Origin: Eulemur rufifrons
Lineage: Eukaryota; Chordata; Mammalia; Primates; Lemuridae
Length of the DNA: 64,000 nucleotides
Assembly: GCF_041146395.1 (NCBI RefSeq)
Contig: NC_091000.1
Location: 16,010,501-16,074,500 of the forward strand
Direction of reading: 5' to 3'
The position numbers were made by a program, and so were the translations under genes. The notes beneath the pieces are model-generated. The model did no database searches. It had not been told where the DNA came from and saw nothing but the letters and a program-made list of their open reading frames with translations. Within the stretch, counting starts at the first letter, position 1. The number at the start of each line of letters is the position of its first letter. Shown piece by piece: positions 34,263 through 46,605 of this stretch.

Positions 34263-35335
34263 ATTACAACACATTATTTAATCCTGTTATTAAGTTGAAA
34301 AAATTAACACTGACATATTTTCCTTTTTTTTTTTTTTTTTTTTTGCTCTTGCTACATATTTCCAGGACATGGTAGGAATTCTCAATAGTGGGAATTTCTA
34401 ACTTTTTTGGTGTTAACCTGAAATTTGAAATTAAAAGTTTTTTTTACTTTATCATATGTTTGTCACGTTAGAAAAGACACTGTAGGGGGTAGAAGCAATT
34501 AAAGTGAATATCCTTAATATTATTGTTACTGGATACTTTATTCTAGTAAATAAAACCAAAATATTACATCTTTAGCTATGACGTCATAATTGACCATGGT
34601 CACTACTCACACCAGCTGAGTCCATCCACAAGCAGGAGTCACTGAGGGAATCTCAGATCCACGATAACTGTGGAGTGGTCTCAGCCAGAGTCGCTAGCAT
34701 TACGTCGCACCCCCAGGAAGCATAGTCACCCTTTAGAGTTCACCTTTAGCTGTTTCATTTACTTAGAAACTACCAGAATTTCTCAACCAATATTTCCAAC
34801 ACAGACAAGAGGGAACCTGTGTTAGAAACTAAAATAGCCCTGACCATTATTTTGATGAACTAAGGGTATCAGCTTTTAAATATTATTAACCCTTAGGACC
34901 CCAAATCAAGCATAGAATATATTCTAAAGAAGGGGGCCGGGGAAGAGAAAAAGAAAAAGAAAGAAGAAAGGAAAGGAAAGGAAACACAGCGAAAAGGATA
35001 AGGTTTGCTCCAAGTGGAAAAATACTGCTTCAGATTCTAAATAATGGCCTGAGAGAATTCATGCTTCTCTGAAAATCTGAACACACTCTCTATATTTCAT
35101 AATTAATTGGAAAAGGAGGAACGTGGATACCTGAAACCCAGTAATAATGATGTGTCTCACCATCATTTATGTCCCTGTCCCTGACAGACTTTATAAGAGT
35201 TATTAGCAAGTTAAAATAAGATGATAGGCTTTTCATCTGATCCTCTCTGTTGCCCACACACAACAGATCATTTATTTTCCTCAAAGCCAAGTTTCCTTTT
35301 TGACTGTGCTATTTCTGCCAATTATACAATTATTT
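34263..35335. other. Unique noncoding DNA with homopolymer and purine tracts
   Basis: There is a T-run of about 20 at 34324-34344 and a purine stretch (aaagaaagaagaaagg style) at 34945-34985. No gene recognised. Confidence 0.5.
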
Positions 35336-35339
35336 AAAG

Positions 35340-35760
35340 TGGCGCAATCTCTGACTCTTCCCACCCCCAATTCCAGTGTGCAGTCAGCTCTCTGTTCCTC
35401 TCCAGGACACCTCACACAGCCACCCCAACACCTTCGTCACAGTCCACCCAGGGCAATGCCACCGTCTCGCATTTGGCTGCCCTGCCTCAAGTTTTTGCCT
35501 CTCTCAGTCCATCTAACCACTGCTTCTAGTGTAAATCATTTCCAAAAAAATAATTTGTGAGGTCAGTCTCCTACAGAGTAGCCTCCAATGGCTCCTGACT
35601 GCCAAAAGTCAAAACATATTTAACAGATCAAAACCTACCAACACTTCAAAACGCAACCCACTATCTCCAAAATTTTGCTACTGTTCACCTAAATTCATCC
35701 TCTGTTCCAAACTAGCCTATTCTTCACTCAAGAGCATGCTATATTCATTACCCCACAGGA
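35340..35760 (+). mobile_element. L2 LINE fragment
   Basis: The L2 text 'gtctcctacagagtagcctccaatggctcc' and 'cgcaacccactatctcc' is clear; upstream, 'caggacacctcacacagccacc' fits the preceding part. The 86-codon frame at 35300-35560 overlaps it and is not a gene. Confidence 0.6.
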
Positions 35761-35955
35761 CCCTTTGGAAAGAGATTTTTGCTAAGGTGGAAAAAGCACT
35801 CAGAACCAAGTTGGCTGAACTTATTAAGAATGTCCTCATTGATTCTTTTCTCTGTGGAGGAACTGCCCATTCCTCAGTGCTGAGCTGCAGCCCCAGGTGC
35901 TCAGCTAAGCCTGGCCCCCACCCGCCTCAAGGTGCTCTCCCCTCAACAACTGGGG

Positions 35956-37240
35956 CTCGATAATGAAAACTATAAAACATTCATGAAAGAAGTGGAAGGG
36001 ACACAAGATATTCCGTGCTCATGGATTGGAAGAACCAATACTGTTAAAAAGTCCCAAACCCAAAGCAATCCACAGATTCAATGCAATCCCCATCAAAATA
36101 CCATTGACATTCTTCTCAGAAATAGAAAAAATAATCCTAAAATTTATATGGAACCACCAACAACCCAGAATAGCTAAAGCCATCCTGAGCAAAAAGAACA
36201 AAACTGGAGGAATCACATTACCTGTCAAATTATACATACAGAGCTATAGTATCCAAAACAGCATGGTATTGGCATAAAAACAGACACATAGACCAATGGA
36301 ACAGAATAGAGAACCCAGAAATAAATCCACACATCTACAGTGAACTTATCTTTGACAAAGGTGCCAAGAACATACAGTGGGTAAAGGACGGTCTCTTCAA
36401 TAAATGGTGCTGAGAAAACTGAATATCCATATGCAGAAGAGTGAAACTAGACCCTTATCTCTCACCATAGACAAAAATAAAACCAAAATGTATTAAAGAC
36501 TTAAGTCTAAGACCTGAAACTATGAAACTACTATTAATAAAAGAAAATATTGGGGAAATGCTTTAGGACACTGGTCTGGGCAAAGACTTCTTGAGTAATA
36601 CCCCCAAAGCAGAGGCAACCAAAGCAAATGGGATCACATCAAGCTAAAAAGCTTCTGCATAGCAAATGAAACAATCCACAAAGGGAAGAGACAACCCACA
36701 GAATGGGGAAAAATATTTGCAAACTGCCTGTCTGATAAGGGGTTAATAACTGGAATACATAAGGAGCTCCAACAACTTAATAGGAAAAAATTTAAAAATC
36801 CAATTAAAAAATTGGCAAAGGAACTGAATAGACATTTCTCAAAAGAAGACATACAAATGGCTAACATGTATATGAAAAAATGCACAAAATCAGTCATCAG
36901 AGAAATTTAGATCAAAACTACAATGAGATGTCATCTCATCCCAGTTAAAAGGACTTTTATCAAAAAGATAGGCAATCATGAATGCTGGCAAGGATGTGGA
37001 GAAAGGGGAACCCTGGTACATTGTTGACAGGAATGTAAATTAGTGCAACCACTATAGAAAATAGCATGGATGTTCCTCAAAAAACTGAAAATAGAACTAC
37101 CATATGACCCAGCAATCCCACTATATAGCCAAAGGAGGGTAATTCAGTATATTGAAAAGATACCTGCACTACCATGTTTATTACAGCACTGCTCGCAATA
37201 GCCAAGATATTGAATCAGCCTAAATTTCCATCAACAGATA
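35956..37240 (+). mobile_element. L1 LINE fragment covering the 3' part of ORF2
   Basis: The match to primate L1 ORF2 is strong: 'tcatggattggaag', 'attcaatgcaatccccatcaaaat', 'aaaaagaacaaaactggagg', 'gatcacatcaagctaaaaagc' and 'agaactaccatatgacccagc'. Frameshifts and stops break the frame, so no working reverse transcriptase is encoded. The piece stops before the 3'UTR and poly-A, which means it is truncated at both ends, by rearrangement rather than by normal L1 insertion alone. Confidence 0.93.
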
Positions 37241-38370
37241 GTAACAGAGTAGTCTCCCCTCCTCCCATAGATATAGAAGGGAAATATTGAGAGTGGTGAA
37301 TATGTAACAGAGGGAATGGCCTGGAAAAAAAAAAAGCCAAAAATATTTTCCATCTCTTTAACACTCCCTGCACTCCTTTTTGAGAACTAAAGCCTGCATC
37401 CCTGCCTCAGGCCAGTGGTTGGCAGTAAGTTTTTTGTTATTTGTGCAACAAGAGATGCCCCAGCTGGAACCTGGTAAAGGGAGGTCCTGGGTAAAGGTCA
37501 CGGAGCTTGTCTTCAGTGGAGATGGGACATCGGAATCATCAACTGTAGTTGAACAGAAATTGCCTGAAGCTGAGAACCCATCCTTCAAAAGCGCTGTACT
37601 TATGCTTATTATTAGGACAATGGCATTTCAGACAGGGGTCTCCATCCTCCTCCTTTGCTGGCAAAGTAATAAACTTTCCTTTCCTGCTCAAACCATTTGT
37701 TCTCATTCTTCTGATGCAGCCTCGAGGACAAGTGCTGAGCTTTTGATAACAGCCTCAATGATCAGCCCTACCAACCTAAAGATTTGAAAATACCATCACT
37801 CTGAAGGCAGCCTAATGAGCAGACCAGAAGATCTGGTCTCGTCCTGCATAGGAATATTCTCTTTATTGCGCCTTCATGCCTCAGAGCAGTGGGTTTAGTT
37901 CCATAAAGCTATCTAACTAATGAAAATAAATTTTCTGGATGACCGAGAAGATAAAGAGCTGATTGGCACATATAAAGAATCTCTTAAACCATATGACAAA
38001 ATATCTTCAAAATGGTTAGTTTGTTAGTCAGATATTTAGTTTGATTAAATATTTTAGGTGAATTAAAAGCACACTCCAGTTAACTTCTTTCGTATGTGAT
38101 TTTTCCCCAAGCTATAGCTGTACCTGTGAGACATGCTGATTGGATTTATTCTCTTTTGCTGAACAGGACTGCCAAAACTTTACTAGACACTTAAGCAAGA
38201 AGAAAATTGGGTATTTTGAAAGCACTGGAAATAGTCAAATATTTGCTCTGGCAAAAAAATAACTTTTTACCCAAAATAAAATAATCTTTTAGTACTAACT
38301 TCAGAGCCAGCTGTGTGTCTTTGGTGCCTTTGCCGCTTTCTCCTTCCTACCCTCTGTCCACCGGCTCCCC
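37241..38370. other. Unique noncoding DNA
   Basis: No repeat family recognised. The 135-codon frame at 37380-37787 (plus strand) is overlapped by frames on the other strand and other phases and has no recognisable domain. Confidence 0.45.
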
Positions 38371-38376
38371 TCCCCG

Positions 38377-38430
38377 GACACACACACACACACACACACA
38401 CATGTGTGCGCGCACATACACACACACATA
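38377..38430. repeat. (CA)n microsatellite, imperfect
   Basis: About twelve perfect CA units from 38378, then 'tgtgtgcgcgcacatacacacacacata'. The alternating purine-pyrimidine core with gcgcgc can adopt Z-DNA in principle. Confidence 0.95.
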
Positions 38431-39118
38431 CTGTCTCTCTCTCCATGACTTGGCAATGAAATGAGGCAGAAAATAAAAATGAAGTTTCAAAGTATGTCAT
38501 CTCAACACTATGTGTCACTCCAGAGAAAGGTGGGTGGTGAAGACAGAAACTGTACTGCTACCTTTCAACTGGAGACTTCATCATGGGTGGCTCTGGGAGA
38601 AGACGCTTCCTGTGGCCTACAAGAACACCAGGAAAGAGTCTCGGTGAGCATGGTGAGCTTCGAGCTGCATTAGTCTGTCTGAGCCTTTTTTCTCTCTGTG
38701 CACAGAAACGTTTAGTAAAGAACAAGATTGAAAGGAAACAAACCAGGCTGTGATGGTCGTCTGTCATTTGGCTTTTCTTGCAATCAGTTCAAAAATGGGA
38801 TGAGAAACTCTTTCTTTTTTTTTGAAATATCAGTAAAAACAAAACAAAAAAACAAAAAACAGGGGTCTCTCCAGGCTCTCAGAAGGGCTGCAGTGCCTAG
38901 CATGGTAAATTATAGGAAAGGTATACATAGTGGCTCAGCGTCTCCAAAAACAAAGCCACAGGAGGTTTTTCACAAGGGAAACCCTAAGGGGAATATGAGT
39001 AGATTATAGAGCACAGAGGTATTACAGCCTCAAAAATGGTTTTGAACATCAAAACAAGTAACATGAGGATAGAGTTGTTGAAAGGTTAGGAATCTACTCT
39101 TGATTCTTAAACATGTGA
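38431..39118. other. Unique noncoding DNA
   Basis: No gene recognised; A-rich patch near 38830-38860. Confidence 0.5.
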
Positions 39119-39120
39119 TA

Positions 39121-39467
39121 CAGTCATGTGCTGCACAAGGACGTTTAGGTCAAGGACAGACCATCTGTACAACAGTGGCCCCATAAGATTGTGATGCTGT
39201 GTTTTTACTGCATATTTGCTGTGTTTGGATATGTTTAGATACACAAATACTCAGCACTGTGTTACAACTGTCTACAGTATTGAGTACAGTAACATGCTAC
39301 ATAGGTTTGTAGCCTAGGAGCAATAGCTACACCATATAGTCTAGGTGTGTAGGAGGCTGTACCATCTAGGCTTGTGCCAGTGTACTCTATGATGTTCTCA
39401 CAGAGATAAAATCACCTAATGATGCATTTCTCAGAATGTGTCCCTGTCACTAAGCAACACCTAACTG
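39121..39467 (+). mobile_element. MER44-like (Tigger-derived) DNA transposon, near complete
   Basis: It begins CAGTCATGTGCTGCAC directly after the TA target dinucleotide (39119-39120) and ends 'cctaactg', the mutated inverted end. Interior phrases 'gtttagatacacaaatac', 'tacagtaacatgctac' and 'ggtttgtagcctaggagcaat' fit the family. At 347 bp it is the usual nonautonomous size with no transposase. Confidence 0.88.
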
Positions 39468-41630
39468 CATATAAGCTGCAGTGTGATATTGATATGTCTT
39501 TGCCAAAGGATAAATTCACTACTCTCCAATGGAGCACAGCATTCCAAGAATTAATTTGTAAAATCCCTCTTAATAGCAAGTGCTCTGTATTTCTAATACA
39601 ACTCGGCCTTTGCCTCTGAGAAATGGCTACTTCACAAACTCCCATAACAGAAATTTCTAAGGCCACTGCTCAGATAGCCATGAACACAGCTTGCATCAAT
39701 GAATATCCATGAGGAAAGGGGTTTTCCAGCCCAACTGAAACTGGATGAAGAGTGAAGGGATTAGAGGTAATATAGCAGAGTTCTCTTCCCAGACTCATGG
39801 ACCAGGAAAAATGCCTCTCTGTCATACAAAGATGATGAGATAACGGGAAGGCCAAAAAGACCCTCTGACTCCCCTGCTTGCAGGCAGCTGTCAGACAGCC
39901 AGACACTGCAGGCAGACTGTGATCGGACAGGAATTACCATGGGCTAGCACTCCATCCAAAAGAGATTGCTCTGCATATGACATTGCTGTTGATTAGACAT
40001 CAGAGGAAATTCTTCAGCAAGGATGTGCATAAATAAAAGTACAAAAGTAAAAGAGAATACATGGGCTTGAGAGAGAAGTCCTGAGGACAAATTTTAGGGC
40101 AAATTTCTATCAAGTAGGTCTATGAATATAAATATAAAAAAAGAAAGGGAATAGGATAAAATAAGTAGAACAAAAATGTGCTTAAATGATACAGAGAGAA
40201 GAAAAAATTAGCCACAGGAGAGTAAAAGAGAGAAATAAAGCAGGTACCTTGGCAACATTAATAATACTGCTGAAATGAGAGGTCGTGGAAGCTGTCCAAA
40301 CCCAGCAGATACTGATAAATGCAGACACGTTACAGAGTTAAGCACAAAGAGACAAACTAGAAGACGCCTACTTCACCCTTTGAGTCTGTAGTTATTTTGG
40401 TAGCTAAAAAGTCTGGTTAAAATACCCAGGAATCTTGTAGCTGCTCATTCTAAATTTTACTTTTATGATGAAGAGGCAAATGAAAAGAAATTAATGCAGA
40501 ATTTCATGAAGGTGATGTATGGCAGACTCAACCACAAATCTACATCTAAAGTGCGGGAGAATAAATGGTGATGGTGAACCTGAGACAGAAAGGAAAGTTT
40601 GGATTATCCTCTGTGTACTAAGGCAGAAAAGGTATGCAATGATAGTTTTAAAATGTCAATCAAAAATAGTGGAAAAATGTATCACTGCTAAGTGTTAAGA
40701 TCTCATCAGAAAAATAGGTCACCCCAGGCATGTTAATAGGCATACCAAACACTGTAACTGAGAAACTTTCGTAACCTAGTAAAGTGCTTTTCAATTCTAG
40801 AGGTCAAGGTGGTTTTTATATTTAGTACAATATGTGTGTATATGTGTGTAAGTATAATTACCTTATAGATATCATACCTTGTGCTCTATTCCTATAAAAT
40901 AGGAGAAAGGCATAAAAACAGGACTCTAAAAGATTTAGCCAAGGGCTCCCACGTGGCAATTGGTGGGGGGCTTGGGAGGATGGAGATTAGGAAGGGAAAT
41001 GACATGTAATCTAACACAAGAGATTAAAAATGGTAGGTAACATTAAGGGAAAGTCATTAGGAGCTATATTTATTGTCTCAAATTGGAAAAGGATGCAAAA
41101 TATCCATAAAAGAGAAGCCAATCTTACGATGAAGTGCTGTTTCCCATGCAGGACTATAATGCTTTGTGCTTTTAATCCCTTACCTGGTGGTCTCTTGAAA
41201 ACATTCATTTCCACTTCCCCATTCTGCCCTCCCAGGGGTCAACCAGGGGAGGAAGGCTAGAATTGCACCCTGTGCATTTGCAGAACAAGTAGCCACTTCT
41301 CTTTCTCTTTGTCCTGTTTTTTTAGCACAGTGTGTGTTCAGACTCCTCACTACCCATCACCAATCACAGGCATGGTGCACAGCCTCACAGACTGATTATA
41401 GCCATACCCACTAATGTATGCATTGTGCTCTGTATAACAATAAATATAATAATGTACTTATATTCATATAAATTTTATGCTCACGGTAAATAAGATATCA
41501 ATAGGAATAGTTTCCCAAATCTGTAATATCACACCATAAATTACATCTGCATTTTCCCTTGTTATTAGTTATTTTCAATGTTCTTTTCATTATTTCAGTG
41601 AGTATTTGTGTTAGCATTAGCATTAGCGTG
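39468..41630. other. Unique noncoding DNA
   Basis: Purine-rich stretches around 40060-40260, otherwise unremarkable. The 76-codon frame at 41030-41260 shows no domain. No gene recognised. Confidence 0.5.
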
Positions 41631-41639
41631 AGCATTCCT

Positions 41640-41850
41640 ATTCTCTTGTAGTGCTCAAAGCCAGGCTTTCAGAGTCAGACATATCTGTGTTTCAATCCAT
41701 CACTGCTGCTTTTTAGCTATGTAGCCTTGAGCAAGTTGTATAATCTCTTAATTCTCAATCAGTTTCCTCATCTGATTTTAACTCAGTCAGTTGTAATAAA
41801 AATTAAATGAGATAAGCAAAGGACACGTTCCTGTCACCTAGTGTGCATGA
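41640..41850 (+). mobile_element. MIR SINE
   Basis: The MIR core is visible: 'gagtcagacatatctgtgtttcaatcc', then 'agctatgtagccttgagcaag' and 'cagtttcctcatctg', followed by 'ttaaatgagataa'. MIR is an ancient tRNA-derived SINE found across mammals. Confidence 0.85.
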
Positions 41851-43385
41851 GTAGCTTAACAGTTAGCTTCTTATTTTCTTCTTTCCCAATTTTGATGGAC
41901 TCTCTCCTAAATCGTGCAGTAAGAGTCACTCTGGTATTACTGTGGGATTTTCAGCAGTGTCTCCCCAGTGGAAGATAAACTTCAGCAGTTAGGATGCTTG
42001 GTACGGTAAAATGGAAGCTTGACTTGAAAGAAAGTTGTGCAAAAATCCCCATAGTGGGAAAATAAGACCGGAGAAGAAAGTCCTAATTAGCCAGCACTAC
42101 GATGATGTATCGTGAGTGTCAAAAGTGAGTAGCAAAGTCAGTACTATTTCTGCTGTTGAGATAGCCAGGCTTTAGGAACGGCCGTGTTCCCCAGTAATTT
42201 AATCTGAAAGACATAAATCTTGACTGAAAAGCTCCGTGCATCAGTAATGGAGAGAAATGCCTACATTCTAGCAGGTTTCCATGATAAAAGACAGGTTTTC
42301 ATACATATGAGATCAGGAAAAACAATTATCAATCAAAGACAGTCCCCTTGATACCTATTTGAAGTAAAATTAGAGGTCAGTAAAGGCCAAGAAAAAGAGA
42401 GACTGGGTTGTCTCTGCAATGTTGAGGAGCTCATCGCCAGAAATTCTGTCTTACAGAGTTTCAGCTGCATGTGATTTTGAAACATTAATGATTAAACGCC
42501 TGCCAGACAAAGAAAAAAAAAGGATGTCAGAAATCAAAGACAGATATAACTGTATCATCAGCATAAAAATGGAGGCTGACATCATAATGATGAAAAATCA
42601 GTCCAGAGTGCAAGTATGCAAACTACAATAATGGCCAGACACATATCTCATGGTGCTTTGGAAGACAGCACTGGCAATTGGTGAAAACAGGGTGATCTAT
42701 AGCATCTGATTGCCAGAGAGCTGGGAGTTCACAGAGCACAAAGTCAGGCACCCCAGAACGGTCCTTTGTATGCAAATAACACACCACACTCATCCAAATT
42801 CACTCCCCAAATCAGGGTTATCTGTAATTCCTCTGTTGCAGCCTAAATAGCTACAAAAGCTTAACCACATCACTTAATCAATGACCATCTGGGCCATTTG
42901 AGTATCAGGTAAATTTTGGCCCCAACTCACCATTCCTACAGCATCATTCAAGGCCAGTGAGGTCTGGGGACCTGGGAAGTCCCAATATGCATCCAGTGAC
43001 TCGTCTCTGAGCAGTTGCTTCTCCCAGACAATTGAGTTAAGTTTTACAGAGGAACAGAAAACTTAAACTATTACCAACCACTAGACTATTAAGATTCTCA
43101 CTATACCGTTATTTTCTTGAGATCCCAGATCAGGTTTTATTAAATTGCTGCATTTTCCAGAATTTTTTCCCTGGTGGTTTCTCAGTTAAGATTAAATGGG
43201 GACCTCAATTTAAAAAAAAAAAAGATTAAATAAGGAATGAAGAAAAGAAAAGGGAAAGAAAAGAAAGGAGGGAAGAAATGAGGAGAAGAGAAAAGGAAAA
43301 AAAAAAAAAAGAAAAGTGGCATGGCAATTCTCAACTCTACAATCCAGACGGGGAGATATAAGAAAATCAAACTGGGCATGCTGAA
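41851..43385. other. Unique noncoding DNA, purine-rich at the right end
   Basis: No gene recognised. Positions 43209-43312 form an A/G tract (gaaaag, ggagg and a run of about 14 A) that gives rise to the spurious Phe-rich minus-strand frame at 43182-43379. Confidence 0.5.
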
Positions 43386-43387
43386 TT

Positions 43388-43745
43388 AGTCAGTGCCATG
43401 CTCACTAGCTGCTATAATAAACAACCCCAAAATCTCAGTGACTTAACACAATAAAAGTTCATGTCTTTCCCATGCAAAGTCATTGTCTCTTCAGTGGCCC
43501 TCCTTGGTGGGTCTCTTCCAAGTGGTAACTCACAGATATGAGCTGCTTCCATATAATAACTTTGCCTTCTGTAACACATAGGTTTCTAGTCCCCACAGAA
43601 GGAACAGAGAGAGTAGGATTTAAGCCAGTACGAGGCACACAACTCCACCCACATACCACTGGCTGCAGCACAGTAGTAAGATCCCAGCATAACTGCAGGG
43701 AGTGAGAGAAACGTAGTCTTTGCGTGTTGCCAGGAAGACACAGAT
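43388..43745 (-). mobile_element. MaLR-type LTR, antisense
   Basis: 'gctgctataataaacaaccccaaaatctcagtgacttaacac' is the antisense MaLR motif, followed by 'cccttccttggtgg'-like text and 'gagtgagagaaacgtag'. The 125-codon minus-strand frame at 43480-43857 overlaps it, alongside two other overlapping minus-strand frames, and is not supported as a gene. Confidence 0.5.
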
Positions 43746-44149
43746 TGGAGAGCCACACAGCCACAAAGCAGCATATGCTCTGTGTGAGCAGACAGGGAAG
43801 GCTTTGCGAGAAATCTGGAACAAGGCATTCTAGACAGAGGAAACTATGCAATCCCAAGCTTGGAGGGGACGTGTGCAGGCGGTGCGTAAGGGTACAGGTT
43901 ACACAGATCTGGCTGAGGCAGTTTTCGAGTAGCTGAAAATAGTGAGAAAAGACCAGAGATGTAAATTACACAGATTGGAGAGGATATGTAATGCCAACTA
44001 AGGAGCTTTGACATACCCTTACAGGTAGCAAAACACCTTTGCCCGTATCCCCTGGCTGTGAGCAGTGGTCAGTACCAGGGGTCTGCGTGGCCCATGGAAG
44101 AGGAGCAGCTGCAGGCAGCGGGGAAACCAGGCGGCCCCCTTCACGGAGC

Positions 44150-44270
44150 CGCGTACTCACCCTGGTTCCAGCACTTCACCATCTTTGTGAATTTGGACAA
44201 GCCCATCAAGTCCTTCATGTCTCAGCTGATTCATCTGTAAAATGAGGAAAATAACAGTTAATGTGGAAGA
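44150..44270 (+). mobile_element. MIR SINE fragment
   Basis: 'ctggttccagcacttcaccatctttgtgaatttggacaag', then 'atctgtaaaatgaggaaaataa' matches the MIR core and 3' part. Confidence 0.65.
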
Positions 44271-44529
44271 AAACTGTGTGGACCAATTTCTAAAATATGT
44301 GAGAGAAGAGTAAAGCAACAGAAAAACAAATGCAGTTGTGGGCCGCAGTCCATGGACAATGAGTGGTCCAGAGTGGCCTTACAGAAGTGGAAGCAACAAC
44401 GGGGCACAAAGGATAAACTTATAAGATTCAGAAACACAGAGACATGAAGACAGAGAGTAGAAAGGAATGAAAAATGGCTTGAGTTTTTGAATCTAGGTAA
44501 CTGAAAATGATAGTATCACTGAAAGAACA

Positions 44530-44588
44530 GCAGCACATATACTAAAATGGAAGGATACAGAGAAGATAAGCACAAAAACATATATTTA
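44530..44588 (+). pseudogene. Truncated U6 snRNA pseudogene
   Basis: 'gcagcacatatactaaaatgg' followed by 'aaggatacagagaagataagc' matches the 5' third of U6 small nuclear RNA, with one deleted T (aaaattgg to aaaatgg) and two substitutions. The central domain is missing; the text jumps to 'aaaaacatatattt', possibly the end of U6 ('ccatattttt'), then an A-rich tail (taaaaaaaataaataaataa). No upstream U6 promoter elements are seen at the normal spacing. It looks like an L1-mediated truncated retrocopy, not a functional spliceosomal RNA gene. Confidence 0.85.
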
Positions 44589-44599
44589 AAAAAATAAAT

Positions 44600-45210
44600 A
44601 AATAAGGTACTTGGATGGAGCCCTCTCAATGGAGAGGACCAGGAGTTCAATTTTGGACAAATCATTCTGAACTGAAGGCAAAAAAACCAACTGTTCTGTC
44701 AAAAGTAAGAGATACTCAAGCAAAGTTCAGGAATTCATTGCCATTTAAGATCAATTTAGGATCAATTCACATAGAAAGAGTTAATTCCATATGTAAAGCA
44801 AACACTACTGTCCCTTTCAGAAGTTTGGATTGCTCTAATGTAGATTTAAATTAACAGCAAATAACATTTTTTAGTATCTAGGGGTATTTATCTTCTTTGT
44901 TTCTAAATGCGAATACTACCAAATCTATTTGAGAAGCAGAAAACCAAACCAGTCCTCAGGCCTTTCCTCCAGCAAAACATTTGTGTTGACAAAACTAACT
45001 CTAGTCAATGTGCAGGGCTCAGTCCCTGCTCCAATCCTTGGAGCTTTCTAGAACCCCAGGAGATTCAGATCTCCTCCCAATGCCACCCAACTTCTTTGGA
45101 TGTTTTCCAGTGAGGGGGTCCAGCCTGAAGTTTCTCACCCTCTCTGGCTGTCTGCTTTATTTCTGACATGCCCCAGAGCTGGCTGGGGAAGGGGTGGGGA
45201 GCCTCACGGT
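44600..45210. other. Unique noncoding DNA
   Basis: No recognised gene or repeat before the G-run. Confidence 0.5.
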
Positions 45211-45214
45211 GCCC

Positions 45215-45239
45215 GGGGGGGGGGGGGGGGGGGGGGGGG
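45215..45239 (+). repeat. 25-base poly-G run
   Basis: Twenty-five consecutive G residues, preceded by 'ggtgccc' and followed by 'cagagcagcagg'. Long G homopolymers are rare in vertebrate genomes and prone to quadruplex formation and to read errors. The two frames crossing it (45100-45300 plus, 45204-45473 minus) give poly-Gly or poly-Pro and are not genes. Confidence 0.97.
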
Positions 45240-45678
45240 CAGAGCAGCAGGGCAGGGCAGACAAGCCTCTACTGTGGTTCCTGAAACTATTGGTTCCTGA
45301 AAATTCCAGCCAATGACACAGCTACATGGTATGGTCTGAAGTGTAGGTTTGAAATAAGAGCAAAGAAAACAGAAAGAAAAAAATAAGGCAAGAAAAATGA
45401 GGTACAAAAAGAAAAAAGAAAAAAATTTCACAGGATATTTCAAACTTTTGTTAAGCATCCAAATTCCAGACACTCAACAGAACAAAACTTTTTCACAGCT
45501 ATTTGTGCCTTGGGCTTATTTCCTAATTCAACACTGTAATGGGATCAAGTTAGTAAAAGCCTACAATGGAAAAATAAAGTATAATGCAAATTGATCTCTC
45601 GCACTGTAGCTAATTTATCTTCTAAAACATTTGCGAAAACTCTCTTTTCACTGACTGCGAATATTGTCTAGATGGGTG

Positions 45679-45775
45679 CTTAGTATCAAACTGCGAAATG
45701 GCTTTGTGAATATGCAAAGCAGCTATTCCTCTTGGAGGAGGGAGGGCTGCGGAGCAGATCTCTACAGCGCACTTC
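45679..45775 (+). repeat. Dispersed 97-bp duplication, copy 1
   Basis: It begins 'ttagtatcaaactgcgaaatgg' and ends 'gcacttc'. Copy 2 lies at 46606-46702, exactly 927 bp further on with no indels. About 17 of 97 positions differ, so it is old. It includes 'atgcaaagcag', which resembles an octamer-type site. Confidence 0.9.
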
Positions 45776-46438
45776 ACACAGCACCTGGTGCGATTTGGGC
45801 GCTTCCCTTCTCTGTCTTACAAACAAGGGATGGAAAAGAACAGCTTGATTCTAGAAAAGCTTATATTCAAATGAGAGGTTCGCTTGGCCTTCCTCTCAGC
45901 TTCCTCTGCATGAGGCATGTGGGAGATGCCTACGCCCGAAGAGAGGGTTGGGCTGGGCTGAATCCGGGAAAATAAGGAGCAGACCCAGCTGGGAGCTAGA
46001 ACTAGAGCCCTGCGTCCACAGGGACTGTTCGTGGTGGTCTGGAGTAGACAGAACCCAGGTGGCCGAATCCCAGTCATGTCAGATTAGGTGAGGCTGAGTT
46101 GCAGCCGGAGAAAGAAAGCAAAAACCAGCACCACGTCTAAACAAGGGATGTCTCCAGAAATGGCAGGGGCGTCCAAGGTTGAGCACCAGGCAGAAACCAG
46201 GACATCACCGGGCAGGCGGGAAACAAAGTGAGAACATCACAGGCATGTCCTCAGCGTGTCTTCATTTCTCAGAGGGCACGAAGATGTAGGATCAGGGCAG
46301 ACGTGCCGAGTCCCTTGAAGCTCACTGAATCTAGGACACGGAGAGGCTCAGCAAACAGACGGTCTCTCTAATGTGTTACGTTTCCCAGAGGACTCAGGCA
46401 CACAGGGTGGCACAGCCCAAGGGCACTCGAGCCGTTTG
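45776..46438. other. Unique noncoding DNA
   Basis: No recognised gene or repeat between the two copies of the 97-bp duplication. The plus-strand frame at 45664-45975 crosses copy 1 and shows no domain. Confidence 0.45.
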
Positions 46439-46439
46439 G

Positions 46440-46605
46440 ACCAAGAGTTGGCACACTTTTTCTAGAAAGGACCAGATTTTAAATATTTTAAGCTTTGTTG
46501 GCCAAGAGACAAAATCAAAGATATTATGTAGGTACCCATAAAAGAAGAGATAAAATGAACTTCCACAAAGTTATTCTTATCAAAATTCAAAATATAGCAT
46601 AATCA
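46440..46605 (-). mobile_element. hAT-like MER DNA element fragment
   Basis: 'gagttggcacactttttctagaaaggaccagattttaaatattttaagctttg' matches a common mammalian nonautonomous hAT repeat. Only one end is recognisable; the other part is replaced by the second copy of the 97-bp duplication. Strand and subfamily are uncertain. Confidence 0.55.

Noticed and set aside
35932..36277. Frames resembling L1 ORF2 protein
   Set aside because: They are short pieces of a frame-broken L1 ORF2 and are annotated as part of that fragment, not as genes.
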